From Seonamhaeicola maritimus (GTDB lineage: Bacteria; Bacteroidota; Bacteroidia; Flavobacteriales; Flavobacteriaceae), in contig NZ_VRKQ01000010.1 of NCBI RefSeq assembly GCF_008056315.1, forward strand, positions 744,001-808,000: a stretch of DNA of 64,000 nucleotides, given 5' to 3'. The notes below the pieces were generated by a model, which saw only the letters and a program-made list of their open reading frames with translations, searched no databases and was not told where the DNA came from. Position numbers and translations under genes: made by a program. Of the stretch, positions 1 through 9,513 are shown one piece after another (positions within the stretch are counted from its first letter, which is position 1; every line of letters begins with the position of its first letter).

Positions 1-1484
1 TTTTGTATAGAAACTCCAGAAAATTTTTGAGAAATACTCCATAAGGAATCTCCACTTTTTACAGTATAGATAATTACATCACCAGAAATTGGCTTAGTAA
101 TAGAAGTTTTTTTAGTTGTTGTAGAGGCCACTGATTGGGTATAAGGCTTTCTTGGGTAAATAGTTAAGCGTTGTCCAATTCTTAAATTATTACTCCGTAA
201 GCCATTCCAACTTTTTAATTGGCTCACCCTTACACCATATTGTCTAGCAATTTTCCCTAAATAATCACCCGAACGAACTTTATATCTAACTCTATCATTA
301 GCATTAAAAAATTGCGGTAGTGGTTTTTCTCTTTTTGCGAATTCCTCTTTTACAAAAGCGTAAATTTTTTCTTCGTTATTTACAAAAGTGCCAACAGCTT
401 CTCTAGGCAATCTTAAATAATAATTCTCTCCCTTAATGACAGGAATAATGTCTAATTTATATGAAGGATTTAAAAACTGCAGCTGCTCAACAGGCGTACC
501 TGTTATTTCTGAAACTTGGTCTAAAGTAATCATGCTCTTCACCAACACGGTGTCTGTTTCAACAAGCCTAAACTCAGGCTTGGTTTTATGAAAACCATGT
601 TCTTCAGCATATTCAAAAATGTACATGTTGGCTAAAAACGCCGGTAAATATCCTGCTGTTTCTCTTGGTAAATTATGCCTAATATTCCAATAATTTTTAT
701 AACCTCCGGAACGTCTGATAGCTTTAGAAACATTTCCCGGTCCTGAGTTATAGGCTGCTAAAGCCAAATCCCAATCACCAAAAATCTCATATAATTTTGC
801 CAAATATTTTGTGGCTGCTTTTGTTGATTTAATAGGGTCACTTCGTTCATCAACATAACTACTTACATCAAGCCCATACATTTTCCCGGTGCTAAACATA
901 AACTGCCATAAACCAGTAGCGCCAACTCTAGATTTTGCTCTTGGTTTTAATGCCGATTCTACTATAGCTAAATACTTAATTTCTAGTGGAATGTTACTGT
1001 TATCTAACTCACGCTCAAACATTGGAAAGTAGAAATCACTCAATTTTAAAAGTCTTTGAATAAGATCTCTTCTATGTTTTAAATACGACTTAATAACACT
1101 TTCTAATGAAGGGTTATACTCAACATTAAAAGGTGTTCTAGCATTAAGGGCTTCAAGCCTTGCTTTTAAAGTATCTGTTGGTAACTCTGGGTAATCTACC
1201 TCTTTATAATCCAGTTCAGAAACAGTCTTGTAGATTGAATCAAACAGGTTATTGCTGTATAATTCTTGAAACCATTTTTCATCAAAACTAGCTGCTAATT
1301 CATGGTCTTCTAATTTCTTAATGTTGGTGCTATCGGCTACTGCCTCTATAGGCGGAAGTAGGTTTTCTCCATCAACAATGGAGTCTTTTGGGTGTTCAAT
1401 CGAAGGTATAACAGCGTCTTGAGCTTGAGATAGATAAACCGAAAAGCCTAAAAAAATTAATAGTATATAAAACCGAAAAGCCAT
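1..1484 (-). CDS. Lytic murein transglycosylase with LysM domains (MltD-like), 3' end cut by window
   Basis: The frame opens at ATG 1484 and runs off the left edge after 494 codons, so the C-terminus is missing. Residues 1-22 form a signal peptide (MAFRFYILLIFLGFSVYLSQ). A goose-lysozyme-like SLT domain lies around residues 150-300: catalytic Glu about 176 in YLAIVESALKP, then GATGLWQFM and AAYNSGPGNV. A LysM repeat follows (RYKVRSGDYLGKIARQYGV) and a second begins near the edge (YTVKSGDSLWSISQKF). This is the MltD architecture: cleavage of the peptidoglycan glycan strand in the periplasm, anchored by LysM. It lies 73 bp downstream of pgk on the same strand and may be read from it. The family call is firm; the number of LysM repeats is unknown because of the truncation. 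Confidence 0.9.
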   Translation of the reverse strand, partial: MAFRFYILLIFLGFSVYLSQAQDAVIPSIEHPKDSIVDGENLLPPIEAVADSTNIKKLEDHELAASFDEKWFQELYSNNLFDSIYKTVSELDYKEVDYPELPTDTLKARLEALNARTPFNVEYNPSLESVIKSYLKHRRDLIQRLLKLSDFYFPMFERELDNSNIPLEIKYLAIVESALKPRAKSRVGATGLWQFMFSTGKMYGLDVSSYVDERSDPIKSTKAATKYLAKLYEIFGDWDLALAAYNSGPGNVSKAIRRSGGYKNYWNIRHNLPRETAGYLPAFLANMYIFEYAEEHGFHKTKPEFRLVETDTVLVKSMITLDQVSEITGTPVEQLQFLNPSYKLDIIPVIKGENYYLRLPREAVGTFVNNEEKIYAFVKEEFAKREKPLPQFFNANDRVRYKVRSGDYLGKIARQYGVRVSQLKSWNGLRSNNLRIGQRLTIYPRKPYTQSVASTTTKKTSITKPISGDVIIYTVKSGDSLWSISQKFSGVSIQ

Positions 1485-1557
1485 AATATCTATTCAATAT
1501 GAATGATAGTATGGCTAAAATCGTATTTTTTATGTGAATTTGAAAACTTAATTCAAA

Positions 1558-2745
1558 TTATTCCAAAATAGCAGCAATACCCGGTAAGGTTTTCCCTTCT
1601 AAGCTTTCTAACATTGCTCCACCACCAGTACTTACATAACTAACCTTGTCTTGGAAACCAAATTGCTTAACTGCTGCTACTGAATCTCCACCACCAACTA
1701 GTGAGAATGCTCCATTTTTAGTAGCCTCTGCAATAGAATTTCCTAATTCTATAGTTCCATTGGCAAAACTTTCCATTTCAAAAACACCTAAAGGACCATT
1801 CCAAAGAATAGTTTTAGATTGCATTACTACATCATGGAATTGTACTCTTGATTTTGGTCCTGCATCTACACCTTCCCAACCATCAGGAATTTCGTTAATG
1901 TCAACAATTTGCGTGTTAGCGTCGTTACTAAAATCGTCTGCGGCAATAGTATCAACAGGGATGTGTATTTGTACATTCTTCTCTTTAGCTTGCTTTAAAA
2001 TATCTAAAGCCAATTCTTGTTTATCATCTTCGCAAATAGAATTTCCTATTTTACCACCTTGTGCCTTAACAAAAGTAAATGCCATACCACCACCAATGAT
2101 TAGGTGATCTACTTTATCTAGAATATTCTCTATAATTGTAATTTTTGAAGACACCTTAGCGCCTCCAAGAATTGCTAAAACTGGCTTTTCTCCAGTCTCC
2201 ATTACTTTTTTAATACTATCAATTTCTTGAGCTAATAAGCTTCCGAAGCATTTGTCTTCAGGAAAAAAATGAGCTACTATAGTTGTTGATGCATGAGCTC
2301 TGTGAGCAGTACCAAAGGCATCATTCACATAAACATCTCCTAGTTTTGAAAGCTTTTCTGCAAAGTCTTTATCTCCAGCAGTTTCATCTTTGTAATAACG
2401 AAGGTTTTCTAATAATAAAATTTGACCTGGTTCTAAACTTGCAGCAGCAGCTTCAACGTCTGCTCCAACACAATCTGGAACAAACTTAACTTCAACTCCT
2501 AAAACATCCTGAACCTTTTCTACAATATGCTTTAACGAAAACTCATCTTGAAATCCTTTGGGGCGCCCTAAATGCGACATTAAAATACAGCTTCCACCAT
2601 CTTCTAATATTTTTATGATTGTTGGTTTTGCAGATACAATTCTGGTAGCATCTGTTACCTCAAAATTTTCATTTAATGGTACATTAAAATCAACACGGAT
2701 TAAGGCTTTTTTATTTTCGAAATTAAAATCGTTTAGAGTCTTCAT
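1558..2745 (-). CDS. pgk: Phosphoglycerate kinase
   Basis: Interconverts 1,3-bisphosphoglycerate plus ADP and 3-phosphoglycerate plus ATP in glycolysis and gluconeogenesis; cytosolic. At 395 residues it has the normal bacterial length. The N-domain shows the substrate-binding [10 protein letters not shown] near residue 17, MSHLGRPKG near 56 and [14 protein letters not shown]. The C-domain shows [12 protein letters not shown], the hinge [10 protein letters not shown], and the nucleotide-binding [13 protein letters not shown] and [14 protein letters not shown]. The ATG at 2745 is preceded by a TACTTTTG minus-7 box. The transglycosylase gene follows 73 bp downstream. Nothing is unusual. Confidence 0.98.
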   Translation of the reverse strand: MKTLNDFNFENKKALIRVDFNVPLNENFEVTDATRIVSAKPTIIKILEDGGSCILMSHLGRPKGFQDEFSLKHIVEKVQDVLGVEVKFVPDCVGADVEAAAASLEPGQILLLENLRYYKDETAGDKDFAEKLSKLGDVYVNDAFGTAHRAHASTTIVAHFFPEDKCFGSLLAQEIDSIKKVMETGEKPVLAILGGAKVSSKITIIENILDKVDHLIIGGGMAFTFVKAQGGKIGNSICEDDKQELALDILKQAKEKNVQIHIPVDTIAADDFSNDANTQIVDINEIPDGWEGVDAGPKSRVQFHDVVMQSKTILWNGPLGVFEMESFANGTIELGNSIAEATKNGAFSLVGGGDSVAAVKQFGFQDKVSYVSTGGGAMLESLEGKTLPGIAAILE

Positions 2746-2772
2746 TTTTATTGTATTAACTATTTAGTCCAG

Positions 2773-2780
2773 CAAAAGTA
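2773..2780 (-). promoter_or_regulatory. Minus-7 box of pgk promoter
   Basis: TACTTTTG on the minus strand fits the Bacteroidetes TAnnTTTG minus-7 consensus and lies 28 bp before the pgk ATG. No TTG minus-33 element is visible at the usual spacing. Confidence 0.5.
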
Positions 2781-2851
2781 ACCAATAAAACAGCATAAAA
2801 AAATGCCTTTTTTCACGAAAACGTTTGAAGTAGGAAAGATTTTTTGAAAAA

Positions 2852-3919
2852 CTAGTTTTTGGCATCAGATTTAAACGTAAATCCAGAATCAATTAAAGAA
2901 ATAAGGTAATTGAAGTTTTCTAAAATGGCCTTTTTAAGTTTTTTCTTTAATAGTGGCTTCATTATAATTCTAAATGGCTTAAAATCTGCAAAAAGTTCTA
3001 TATAAACTTGAGTTAAGTCAGTTTCTTTTTCTTCCAAAACAAAATAATTACTCATGCGTTTTGTAAAAGGAAAATTGGTTGTTGATTCACCATATACAAG
3101 CTGATTTTTATTGACATCTTTAGTTACAGTTGTTTGGTCAATTTCCTGATTATTAACCAAGCACTTATGTTTTAAACCTGCTCTATTAACTTTATTCTTA
3201 TCGTATTCAAGTTTATTTATTCCTTTTACCCAAAGTAGTCTGTAATCAAAATTACTTAGAATTTCATAAAGCTCTAAAGCCGAAATTTTAACCTCAAGGG
3301 TTTCTTTAAGCAAGCAAGTTTTTGGAACATCTTTTGGTATAGGGTCAATCTCAGGTAGATTTTCTTTTAAATGAGATAGCTGGTTGAAAGTGAATACAAT
3401 CTCGCCAAAATCGTAAGTAGCTTTTAATTTTTGTGAATTTTCATTTAAAGCTTTTACACTTTCAGTAAAAATAGCGTACTCATCAATTGGTACATCATTT
3501 TTAAGCAACCTATGAACTTGTATTACATTACTTCCGTAGGGTTTTTTTGAATCTTTAACTTTAATAAACTCTATTTCACCATAATGCACTACAAATTTAA
3601 TTTTTAAATTATAAGCAGATGAGCATGCACCACAATGACAAATTCTTTGGTACTCATAACGCTTTAAATGCGAATGAAATGCCAAATACATGGCTTCTAT
3701 TTGCTTCTCAATTGTGGTTACGTCAACTTCCTCTTCAAGCTTATATAAAAACAGCGCATCGCCTTCAATTTCTGCCAGCTCCAAACCCATGGTGTTACTA
3801 TCAATCAAAAGTTCTAAAAGCTCAGAAATAATATGCCTACTATGGCTAATATCTGTATGATGAACAAACTCAGTAAATCCAGAAATATCTGGAATAAAAA
3901 GAATAGCGTTTTGAGTCAT
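2852..3919 (-). CDS. DUF2652 protein: nucleotidyl-cyclase-like domain plus SRPBCC-like domain
   Basis: Uncharacterised 355-residue cytosolic protein with no signal peptide. Residues 1-180 resemble a class III nucleotidyl cyclase fold: FIPDISGFTEFV near residue 8 carries the first metal Asp, IEGDALFLYK near 53 the second, and NVIQVHRLL near 148 matches the end of the cyclase VNxAxR motif with Arg kept but Asn replaced. A CHCGACSS cluster near residue 105 could bind metal. Residues 200-345 look like a START/SRPBCC ligand-binding domain. It is a single-gene unit: its own promoter lies just after the terminator of the upstream gene. Whether it is catalytic cannot be told from sequence; a sensor or degenerate cyclase is equally possible. 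Confidence 0.8.
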   Translation of the reverse strand: MTQNAILFIPDISGFTEFVHHTDISHSRHIISELLELLIDSNTMGLELAEIEGDALFLYKLEEEVDVTTIEKQIEAMYLAFHSHLKRYEYQRICHCGACSSAYNLKIKFVVHYGEIEFIKVKDSKKPYGSNVIQVHRLLKNDVPIDEYAIFTESVKALNENSQKLKATYDFGEIVFTFNQLSHLKENLPEIDPIPKDVPKTCLLKETLEVKISALELYEILSNFDYRLLWVKGINKLEYDKNKVNRAGLKHKCLVNNQEIDQTTVTKDVNKNQLVYGESTTNFPFTKRMSNYFVLEEKETDLTQVYIELFADFKPFRIIMKPLLKKKLKKAILENFNYLISLIDSGFTFKSDAKN

Positions 3920-3937
3920 TTTATAAAACCTAGATTA

Positions 3938-3945
3938 CAAATATA
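3938..3945 (-). promoter_or_regulatory. Minus-7 box of the DUF2652 gene
   Basis: TATATTTG on the minus strand lies 19 bp before the ATG at 3919, directly downstream of the terminator hairpin of the preceding gene. It fits TAnnTTTG. Confidence 0.55.
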
Positions 3946-3948
3946 AAT

Positions 3949-3985
3949 AAGAAACCGAATAACTTTAGAAGCTATTCGGTTTCTT
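3949..3985 (-). terminator. Rho-independent terminator of the T9SS cargo gene
   Basis: A 13-bp perfect inverted repeat (AAGAAACCGAATA and its complement) with an 11-nt loop sits 26 bp after the stop of the 4011-4859 gene. On the minus strand it is followed by a T-rich TTATTTATATTTG. Confidence 0.8.
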
Positions 3986-4010
3986 ATAATATCTCTAATT
4001 AATTAAAACT

Positions 4011-4859
4011 CTACTTTTTAATAATTTTTGAGGTTTGGACTAAACCATCGGCCTCTATTCTCATTAAATAAATTCCACTTGGGTAATTTGCTAAGTTTAT
4101 TGAAGATTCTCTTGTATTAAGCTTTCTTCTTACTAGTTCTTTGCCTAAGACATTATAGATAGCAACTTCATCTAAAATCACATTTGCTCTAAAATTAACG
4201 TGATTTCTAGTTGGGTTGGGTCCAAAAGAAAACCCACTAATTAAGTTGTCTTTATTAGACAGGGTTGAAGTCTCTAGTTTAAAATCATCAAATCCTAAAT
4301 ACTCGTTACCATTTTGATAAACTACTAATCTCATTCTAACATAATCATAACCAGTAGGAATGGTAAATTTAAATTCTTTCCAGCCAACGGAATTAAAATT
4401 ACCGTTAGAGCCTGTTTTAAAAACATCTTCTTTGAAATCAACGGTATTCCAATCTGTAGCATTATCGTATCTTAATTCATAATATATATAATCACCTTTA
4501 TCTAAACCTATATATTGAACTTGAAAAGACAGTTCTGCTTCCATACCGCCAATATTTACTTCGTCAAAATAAAGAATATGCTCTGGCGAAGCCTGTCCTG
4601 TTTGTTGTTCAGAGTATTCATTATCTAAATCTCGTCCAGCCAAATAATTTGATCCTGAAAAAGGACCAGCTATTCTGCCATTAGCGTTGGACTGATTTCT
4701 CCAAATGTCCGTATTACCGTTGTTAGAATAAAAAGGAATATTAGACGAATAATTCCAATTATCCTCCGCTTTATCATCAAAGCCTTGCTTTGCGGATTGT
4801 GCACTTAAATAAAACGCACCCACAATAATAAATAATAATGAAATAGTAGTTTTATTCAT
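4011..4859 (-). CDS. Exported protein with T9SS type A sorting domain
   Basis: 282 residues. Residues 1-22 are a signal peptide ending near LSAQSA. Residues 30-200 are a beta-rich region (GFDDKAEDNW, YIYYELRYDN, YVRMRLVVYQNGNEYLGFDD) resembling jelly-roll or MAM-like surface domains, with no catalytic motif. Residues 206-282 are a Por secretion C-terminal sorting domain (FSFGPNPTRNHVNF, YNVLGKELVRRK, YPSGIYLMRI, TSKIIKK), which targets proteins through the type IX system to the cell surface. It is a single-gene unit with its own terminator. Cargo status is firm; function is unknown and no binding partner is indicated by neighbours. Confidence 0.88.
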   Translation of the reverse strand: MNKTTISLLFIIVGAFYLSAQSAKQGFDDKAEDNWNYSSNIPFYSNNGNTDIWRNQSNANGRIAGPFSGSNYLAGRDLDNEYSEQQTGQASPEHILYFDEVNIGGMEAELSFQVQYIGLDKGDYIYYELRYDNATDWNTVDFKEDVFKTGSNGNFNSVGWKEFKFTIPTGYDYVRMRLVVYQNGNEYLGFDDFKLETSTLSNKDNLISGFSFGPNPTRNHVNFRANVILDEVAIYNVLGKELVRRKLNTRESSINLANYPSGIYLMRIEADGLVQTSKIIKK

Positions 4860-4997
4860 AGCGTTTTAATGTTAAACAATTAAAAACTAATAGATTAATG
4901 AGGGACTCAAACTTATTATAAAATACTCTTAAGCCCTATTAAATTCGATAATCAACCTTTTAATTAGCTCTATTACATAAACATTTAGCTTTTCTAC

Positions 4998-5005
4998 TAT
5001 ATTTG
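4998..5005 (+). promoter_or_regulatory. Minus-7 box of holB promoter
   Basis: TATATTTG lies only 4 bp before the holB ATG at 5010. Transcription from such a box normally begins about 4-8 bp downstream, so the transcript may start at or near the ATG (see findings). Confidence 0.5.
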
Positions 5006-5009
5006 TTCT

Positions 5010-6164
5010 ATGCTTTTTAAAGATATTTTAGGACAAAACCATATTAAAAACCACTTGACACAAAGTGTTGATAACGGTAGAATTCCACATGCCCAACTTT
5101 TTGTTGGTAAAGAAGGTTGTGGTACTTTACCCATGGCATTGGCCTATGCGCAATACCTTTTATGCGGCAACACTAGTGGAGAAAACAATACAGGAAATGA
5201 ATCTTGCAATATTAAGTTTAAAAATATATCACATCCTGATTTACATTTTGCTTTTCCAGTAACAACAACAGATAAAGCCAAAAGTCATCCTGTTTCTAGT
5301 CATTACCTTGAAGAATGGAGGCAATTATTAAAAGAACAGCCTTACGGAAATTTATTTGATTGGTATAAACTGCTTGGAGTTGATAATAAACAAGGGCAAA
5401 TTGGGGTTGATGAAGCTTTAGATATTATAAAAGCTTTATCTCTTAAATCTTATGAAGGCGGCTTTAAAATAATGATTATTTGGATGGCAGAAAAAATGAA
5501 TGTTCCCTGCGCCAATAAACTTTTAAAACTTATTGAAGAACCACCAAATAAGACCATTTTCATTTTAATTACCGAAGATGAAGAGCAAATAATTAATACT
5601 ATTAGGTCTCGTTGTCAAATTCTACATTTTCCCCCTTTGGCTGAAAACGTTATTAAGGGAGCTTTACTAAAAAATTATCAAATTGATGAAGCTGTGGCAA
5701 CAAAAATTGCACACCAATCAAACGGAAACTATAATAAAGCTTGTGATTTAGTATATCATGATTCTGAAGATATTCAATTTGAAAAATGGTTTATCTATTG
5801 GATTAGAAGTGCCTTTAAAGCTAAAGGAAATAAAGCAGCTATTCATGACCTTATCTCATGGAGTGAAGATATTGCTAAAACAGGTAGAGAGACGCAAAAA
5901 CAGTTTTTGCATTTTTGTTTAGATTTTTTCCGTCAGGCATTATTGTTAAATTATAATGCCTCAGATCTAGTTTACCTAGAGCCAAAAACTGAGAAATTTA
6001 AATTAGAGAAATTTGCGCCTTTTGTTCATGGTAATAATATCATGGATATTAGCAATGAGCTTCAAGATGCCATTTATCACATTGAGCGTAACGGTAATTC
6101 AAAAATTATTTTAACTGACTTATCAATAAAACTTACCCGATTGCTCCATAAAAAATCGGCATAA
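5010..6164 (+). CDS. holB: DNA polymerase III subunit delta prime
   Basis: Clamp-loader subunit that helps open the beta clamp at the replication fork. The 384 residues begin MLFKDILGQNHIKNHL, the classic AAA+ start of DnaX/HolB proteins. The Walker A position reads GKEGCGTLP, lacking the Lys-Thr/Ser pair, as expected for delta prime, which does not hydrolyse ATP. The SRC motif is present in TIRSRCQILHF near residue 200, and LLKLIEEPP matches the conserved helix before it. Only two cysteines of the usual zinc module are evident (LLCGN, ESCNI). The stop codon overlaps the start of the lipid kinase gene by one base (TAATG), implying translational coupling. Confidence 0.92.
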   Translation: MLFKDILGQNHIKNHLTQSVDNGRIPHAQLFVGKEGCGTLPMALAYAQYLLCGNTSGENNTGNESCNIKFKNISHPDLHFAFPVTTTDKAKSHPVSSHYLEEWRQLLKEQPYGNLFDWYKLLGVDNKQGQIGVDEALDIIKALSLKSYEGGFKIMIIWMAEKMNVPCANKLLKLIEEPPNKTIFILITEDEEQIINTIRSRCQILHFPPLAENVIKGALLKNYQIDEAVATKIAHQSNGNYNKACDLVYHDSEDIQFEKWFIYWIRSAFKAKGNKAAIHDLISWSEDIAKTGRETQKQFLHFCLDFFRQALLLNYNASDLVYLEPKTEKFKLEKFAPFVHGNNIMDISNELQDAIYHIERNGNSKIILTDLSIKLTRLLHKKSA

Positions 6165-7087
6165 TGGTGAGGTCTTCAAAAAAATGGTTTGTAATTATAA
6201 ACCCTACTTCTGGAAATAATGCTTCCAAGAAATTATGGCCAAAAATTAAAGGTTTTCTTAAACTAAACAAGTTTGATTTTGACTTTGCTTTTACGCAATA
6301 TGAAAAGCATAGTATTAAACTTGTTTATATGGCCTTAGAACTTCAAATAAAAGACATTATTTGCATTGGAGGAGATGGAACTTTGCATAATGTTGTAAAC
6401 GCCATAATGACCCAAAACTACTTCTCCTCGTCAAGCATAAACGTTGGTGTAATCCCAATAGGAACCGGAAACGATTGGGTTAAATCATTTAATATCCCGA
6501 GTAATATTGAAAGTGCTATCAACGCTATAAAAAAAGACACCATTTCAACTCAAGACATAGGACGGTTTGAATTTAAAGGTGTTGGAACTCAACCAATATA
6601 TTTTAATAATTTGGCAGGAGCTGGTTTTGATGGGTTTGTAGTTTCCAAAGTAAAAAAACTAAAATATTTAGGAAAAACCGCTTATCTTTTAGGAGCTCTA
6701 ATAAGCATGTTTACCTTTAAAAATTTCAAATCTAATATTACCATAGGAGCTACCGAGGTGTCAGGTAAAAATTTAATGATTTTAATAGGTTTATGTAAAT
6801 ATTCTGGAGGTGGTATGCAACTAACTCATGCGCCAAACGCATTTGATGGTATGTTGGATATTAGTATAGCTCAAAACTTAAGTAAGATTGAAATATTAAA
6901 AAATATTACTAAACTTTTTAACGGGAAAATAACCAATTATAAAAAAGTAAAAACCTATAAGGCAGCGACCATAAATGTAGAGTTTAGTAATGATACCCCA
7001 CCCTTTATCCAAACAGATGGAGAGCTTATTGGAACCGGTGATTTTAGTGTAAAAATAATCCCAAAAGCCTTTTCTTTTTATTCCTGA
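6164..7087 (+). CDS. Diacylglycerol/lipid kinase family protein (YegS/DgkB-like)
   Basis: 307 residues with the diacylglycerol kinase catalytic domain: FVIINPTSGNNASKK near residue 9, the nucleotide-binding CIGGDGTLHNVVN near 65, and VIPIGTGNDW near 100. The C-terminal half is the beta-sandwich of this family and carries TDGE near 285. The enzyme would phosphorylate a lipid such as diacylglycerol or an undecaprenyl or sphingoid base at the inner membrane face; the substrate cannot be chosen from sequence. The start overlaps the holB stop. The gene ends 3 bp from the convergent TonB-receptor gene with no hairpin terminator between them. Confidence 0.9.
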   Translation: MVRSSKKWFVIINPTSGNNASKKLWPKIKGFLKLNKFDFDFAFTQYEKHSIKLVYMALELQIKDIICIGGDGTLHNVVNAIMTQNYFSSSSINVGVIPIGTGNDWVKSFNIPSNIESAINAIKKDTISTQDIGRFEFKGVGTQPIYFNNLAGAGFDGFVVSKVKKLKYLGKTAYLLGALISMFTFKNFKSNITIGATEVSGKNLMILIGLCKYSGGGMQLTHAPNAFDGMLDISIAQNLSKIEILKNITKLFNGKITNYKKVKTYKAATINVEFSNDTPPFIQTDGELIGTGDFSVKIIPKAFSFYS

Positions 7088-7090
7088 AAA

Positions 7091-9442
7091 TTAAAACTCT
7101 ATTCTAAAAATCAGATTTGGAGTTAACCCAATTGATGATTTATTAATCTCTCTCAATACTATATCCCCGTTTGAGTCCTGACGACTCTCATAGGTTCTGC
7201 TTAGTAAATTATTTTTATTATAAATATTCAAAAGTGAGAACCCTATTTTTCCTTTCCAATTTTCATTTTTTGAAACGTTGAATTCATAGGTAGTTGAAAC
7301 ATCTAACCTATGATAATCAGGTAATCTAGAGTCATTAATAACATCATATTCAATTACAGAGCCTTCTGGAGTATCAATTATTCCTACTCCTTTTGTATAG
7401 GGTATACCTGTTCTAATATTCCAGCCTAAAGAAATATTAAATTGATTCCACTCATAGGTGTGAGACCACGTAAAGTGATGTGTTATGTCAGAATTACCCG
7501 AAAATTCATTACCGCTATTAATATTATCAAAAGTGAAGTCATTATTTATAAAAGAATAACTTAACCAAGTTCTATAATTTTGGATTTTCTTTTTGACTAA
7601 CAAGTCTAACCCAAAAACATCACTCTCTCCTTTAGAAAAGAAATCATTAGCCACTTCAAAGCCTAATGTAAAGGATGTTAAGCCCCTTACCTTTTTATAA
7701 TAAGCTTCCAAATCAATATTCCAGCCTTTTTTATTAAATAAAAATCCTGAAGTAAATTGTGTGCTTGACAAAACTGGGATTTCTTCATCATCAGACAAAA
7801 CCCATATCTGATCTTCTAAACCAAACTCTTGTGTGTTAAATTCTACAACTTGACTAACTGCCTGATGCAAATTTTCTACAGAAACTCTATATTTTAAAGA
7901 AGAGCTTAATCTAGTTTCTACCTGAACTCTAGGTTCAACATAAATTCTATCTATAACAGAAAAATAGTTTGCTCTTAACCCAGCATTTATTAGCCATTTA
8001 TTAGATTTATTGTACTTATAATCAAAATAAACAGCGTGCGCATTATTTGTGCTTTCATTAGATTCATCAAAGTTTTCTTCTGGGCTTTCACTATCCATAA
8101 AACTTAACCCATAATTAACTTTATTAGAAGAAAATTGATACCCCAAACCTATAGAAGCCGACTCCCTTAATACTAAATTGGTGTCAAACGAAAGACCAAA
8201 ATCGTCAATTGTATTTTGCTTTTTTAATTCATCACTAAATTCATTTGTAATATTATTGCTTCCAACATATTCTAAGTCAAATTTAGAATAGTAAGCATTA
8301 AAATCATGACTTAAAGCATTATTGTATTTATGATTCCAATTAAAACTACTACCTTGATTTGTTATTTCCAACTTATCACTAGAAGCTTCATCAAACTCCT
8401 CTATTAAAAAACCATAATCTAACTTATTGTTGGTAAACAAATTGCTAATAGAAATTTCATTATTCTCATTTGGCTTCACAACAGCCTTAAATGTAAAGTC
8501 CTTAAAATTGAAAAGATCATTAGTAGTTAATACTTCATCATCTTCAAACACTTTATTTCCATCTGATATTTTGGTTTCTTGAAAAACCCTTTGAGATAAA
8601 TTTTTAAAGGTCTCTGTATTAAACATGTCTGTAATTGATCTCCTTCCAGACAATATAAAGGCGACCTTATCATTTAAAGGTGCTTTTAAAAAAACATCCG
8701 CATGAGTCATGTTTATGCCAGCTCCTCCTTCAATTTTTTGCGGAATATAATTGTCTGAAGTAATATCTATTACTCCTGATATTCTATTACCATACTTGGC
8801 TTTTGTTCCGCTTTTATAAAGCTTAATTTCATCTGTAATATAGGGATTAAAAGCCGATATAGTTCCGAAAAAATGACCAGAATGATACATTTTAATTCCA
8901 TCCCAAAGAATTAAGTTTTGATCTGGAGTACCTCCTCTTATAAATAAACCAGAAGCCGTTTCTGTTGGACTCTGAACCCCAGGTAATAATTGAATGCTTT
9001 GTAATACATCTGGTTCTGTTAAGCCTGGAAGTATTCCTAATTTTTTAGGCATTAATGATATAGAAGCATCTTCATTTTTTTTACTAATTCCGGTTGTTAA
9101 ATACTCCTTTATTAATATTTCCTGAAGTTGTTGTGTATCTGTAATTCTTAGGACTTTAGATTTCGCGGTATAATACCTCTTTGACACCTTTTTAAAGGAA
9201 ATTGCAACCTTTTCTTCAAGGGTAAGTAAAATATCTTCAAGTAAATAATCTTGACGCTTTAAGTTTATAATTCTATTATTAACAAGCTCTGAATTATAAG
9301 AAAACTTGATTTTAAACTTCTCTTCTAAGTCTTTGAACACCTCACTCAATGAAACATTAGAGTATTCTAAAGTTACTTTCTCCTGTGATATTAAGTTTAA
9401 CGAGAAAAAGAAAAATAAAAGCGCTAATACTTTGTAGTTCAT
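7091..9442 (-). CDS. TonB-dependent outer-membrane receptor with N-terminal STN domain
   Basis: 783 residues. A signal peptide (to about residue 20) precedes an STN secretin/TonB short domain at about 22-90 (VTLEYSNVSLSEVFKDLEEK, IKFSYNSELV), the part that in FecA-type receptors contacts FecR. A plug domain follows at about 120-260 (GVQSPTETASGLFIRGGTPDQ, then LILWDGIKMYHSGH), then a beta-barrel to the C-terminus, which ends in Phe (LIFRIEF). No carboxypeptidase-regulatory domain and no SusD partner are present, so a polysaccharide-utilisation role is not indicated; siderophore, cofactor or peptide uptake is more likely. It is third in a sigma-FecR-receptor unit. A short hairpin (CCTAAA/TTTAGG, 9467-9484) lies between it and fecR. 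Confidence 0.92.
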   Translation of the reverse strand: MNYKVLALLFFFFSLNLISQEKVTLEYSNVSLSEVFKDLEEKFKIKFSYNSELVNNRIINLKRQDYLLEDILLTLEEKVAISFKKVSKRYYTAKSKVLRITDTQQLQEILIKEYLTTGISKKNEDASISLMPKKLGILPGLTEPDVLQSIQLLPGVQSPTETASGLFIRGGTPDQNLILWDGIKMYHSGHFFGTISAFNPYITDEIKLYKSGTKAKYGNRISGVIDITSDNYIPQKIEGGAGINMTHADVFLKAPLNDKVAFILSGRRSITDMFNTETFKNLSQRVFQETKISDGNKVFEDDEVLTTNDLFNFKDFTFKAVVKPNENNEISISNLFTNNKLDYGFLIEEFDEASSDKLEITNQGSSFNWNHKYNNALSHDFNAYYSKFDLEYVGSNNITNEFSDELKKQNTIDDFGLSFDTNLVLRESASIGLGYQFSSNKVNYGLSFMDSESPEENFDESNESTNNAHAVYFDYKYNKSNKWLINAGLRANYFSVIDRIYVEPRVQVETRLSSSLKYRVSVENLHQAVSQVVEFNTQEFGLEDQIWVLSDDEEIPVLSSTQFTSGFLFNKKGWNIDLEAYYKKVRGLTSFTLGFEVANDFFSKGESDVFGLDLLVKKKIQNYRTWLSYSFINNDFTFDNINSGNEFSGNSDITHHFTWSHTYEWNQFNISLGWNIRTGIPYTKGVGIIDTPEGSVIEYDVINDSRLPDYHRLDVSTTYEFNVSKNENWKGKIGFSLLNIYNKNNLLSRTYESRQDSNGDIVLREINKSSIGLTPNLIFRIEF

Positions 9443-9513
9443 TTACTAACAATTCAAAAGGGGGCTCCTAAACAGATATTTAGGGCAATATAGCTAAATT
9501 AAGGATAATTTAG

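Noticed and set aside
1646-2107. Plus-strand open frame inside pgk
   Set aside because: Antisense shadow of a complete pgk gene with no recognisable motif; the same holds for other antisense frames within genes.
7091-9442. SusC-type polysaccharide importer
   Set aside because: No SusD partner, no carboxypeptidase-regulatory domain and no glycoside hydrolases adjacent.
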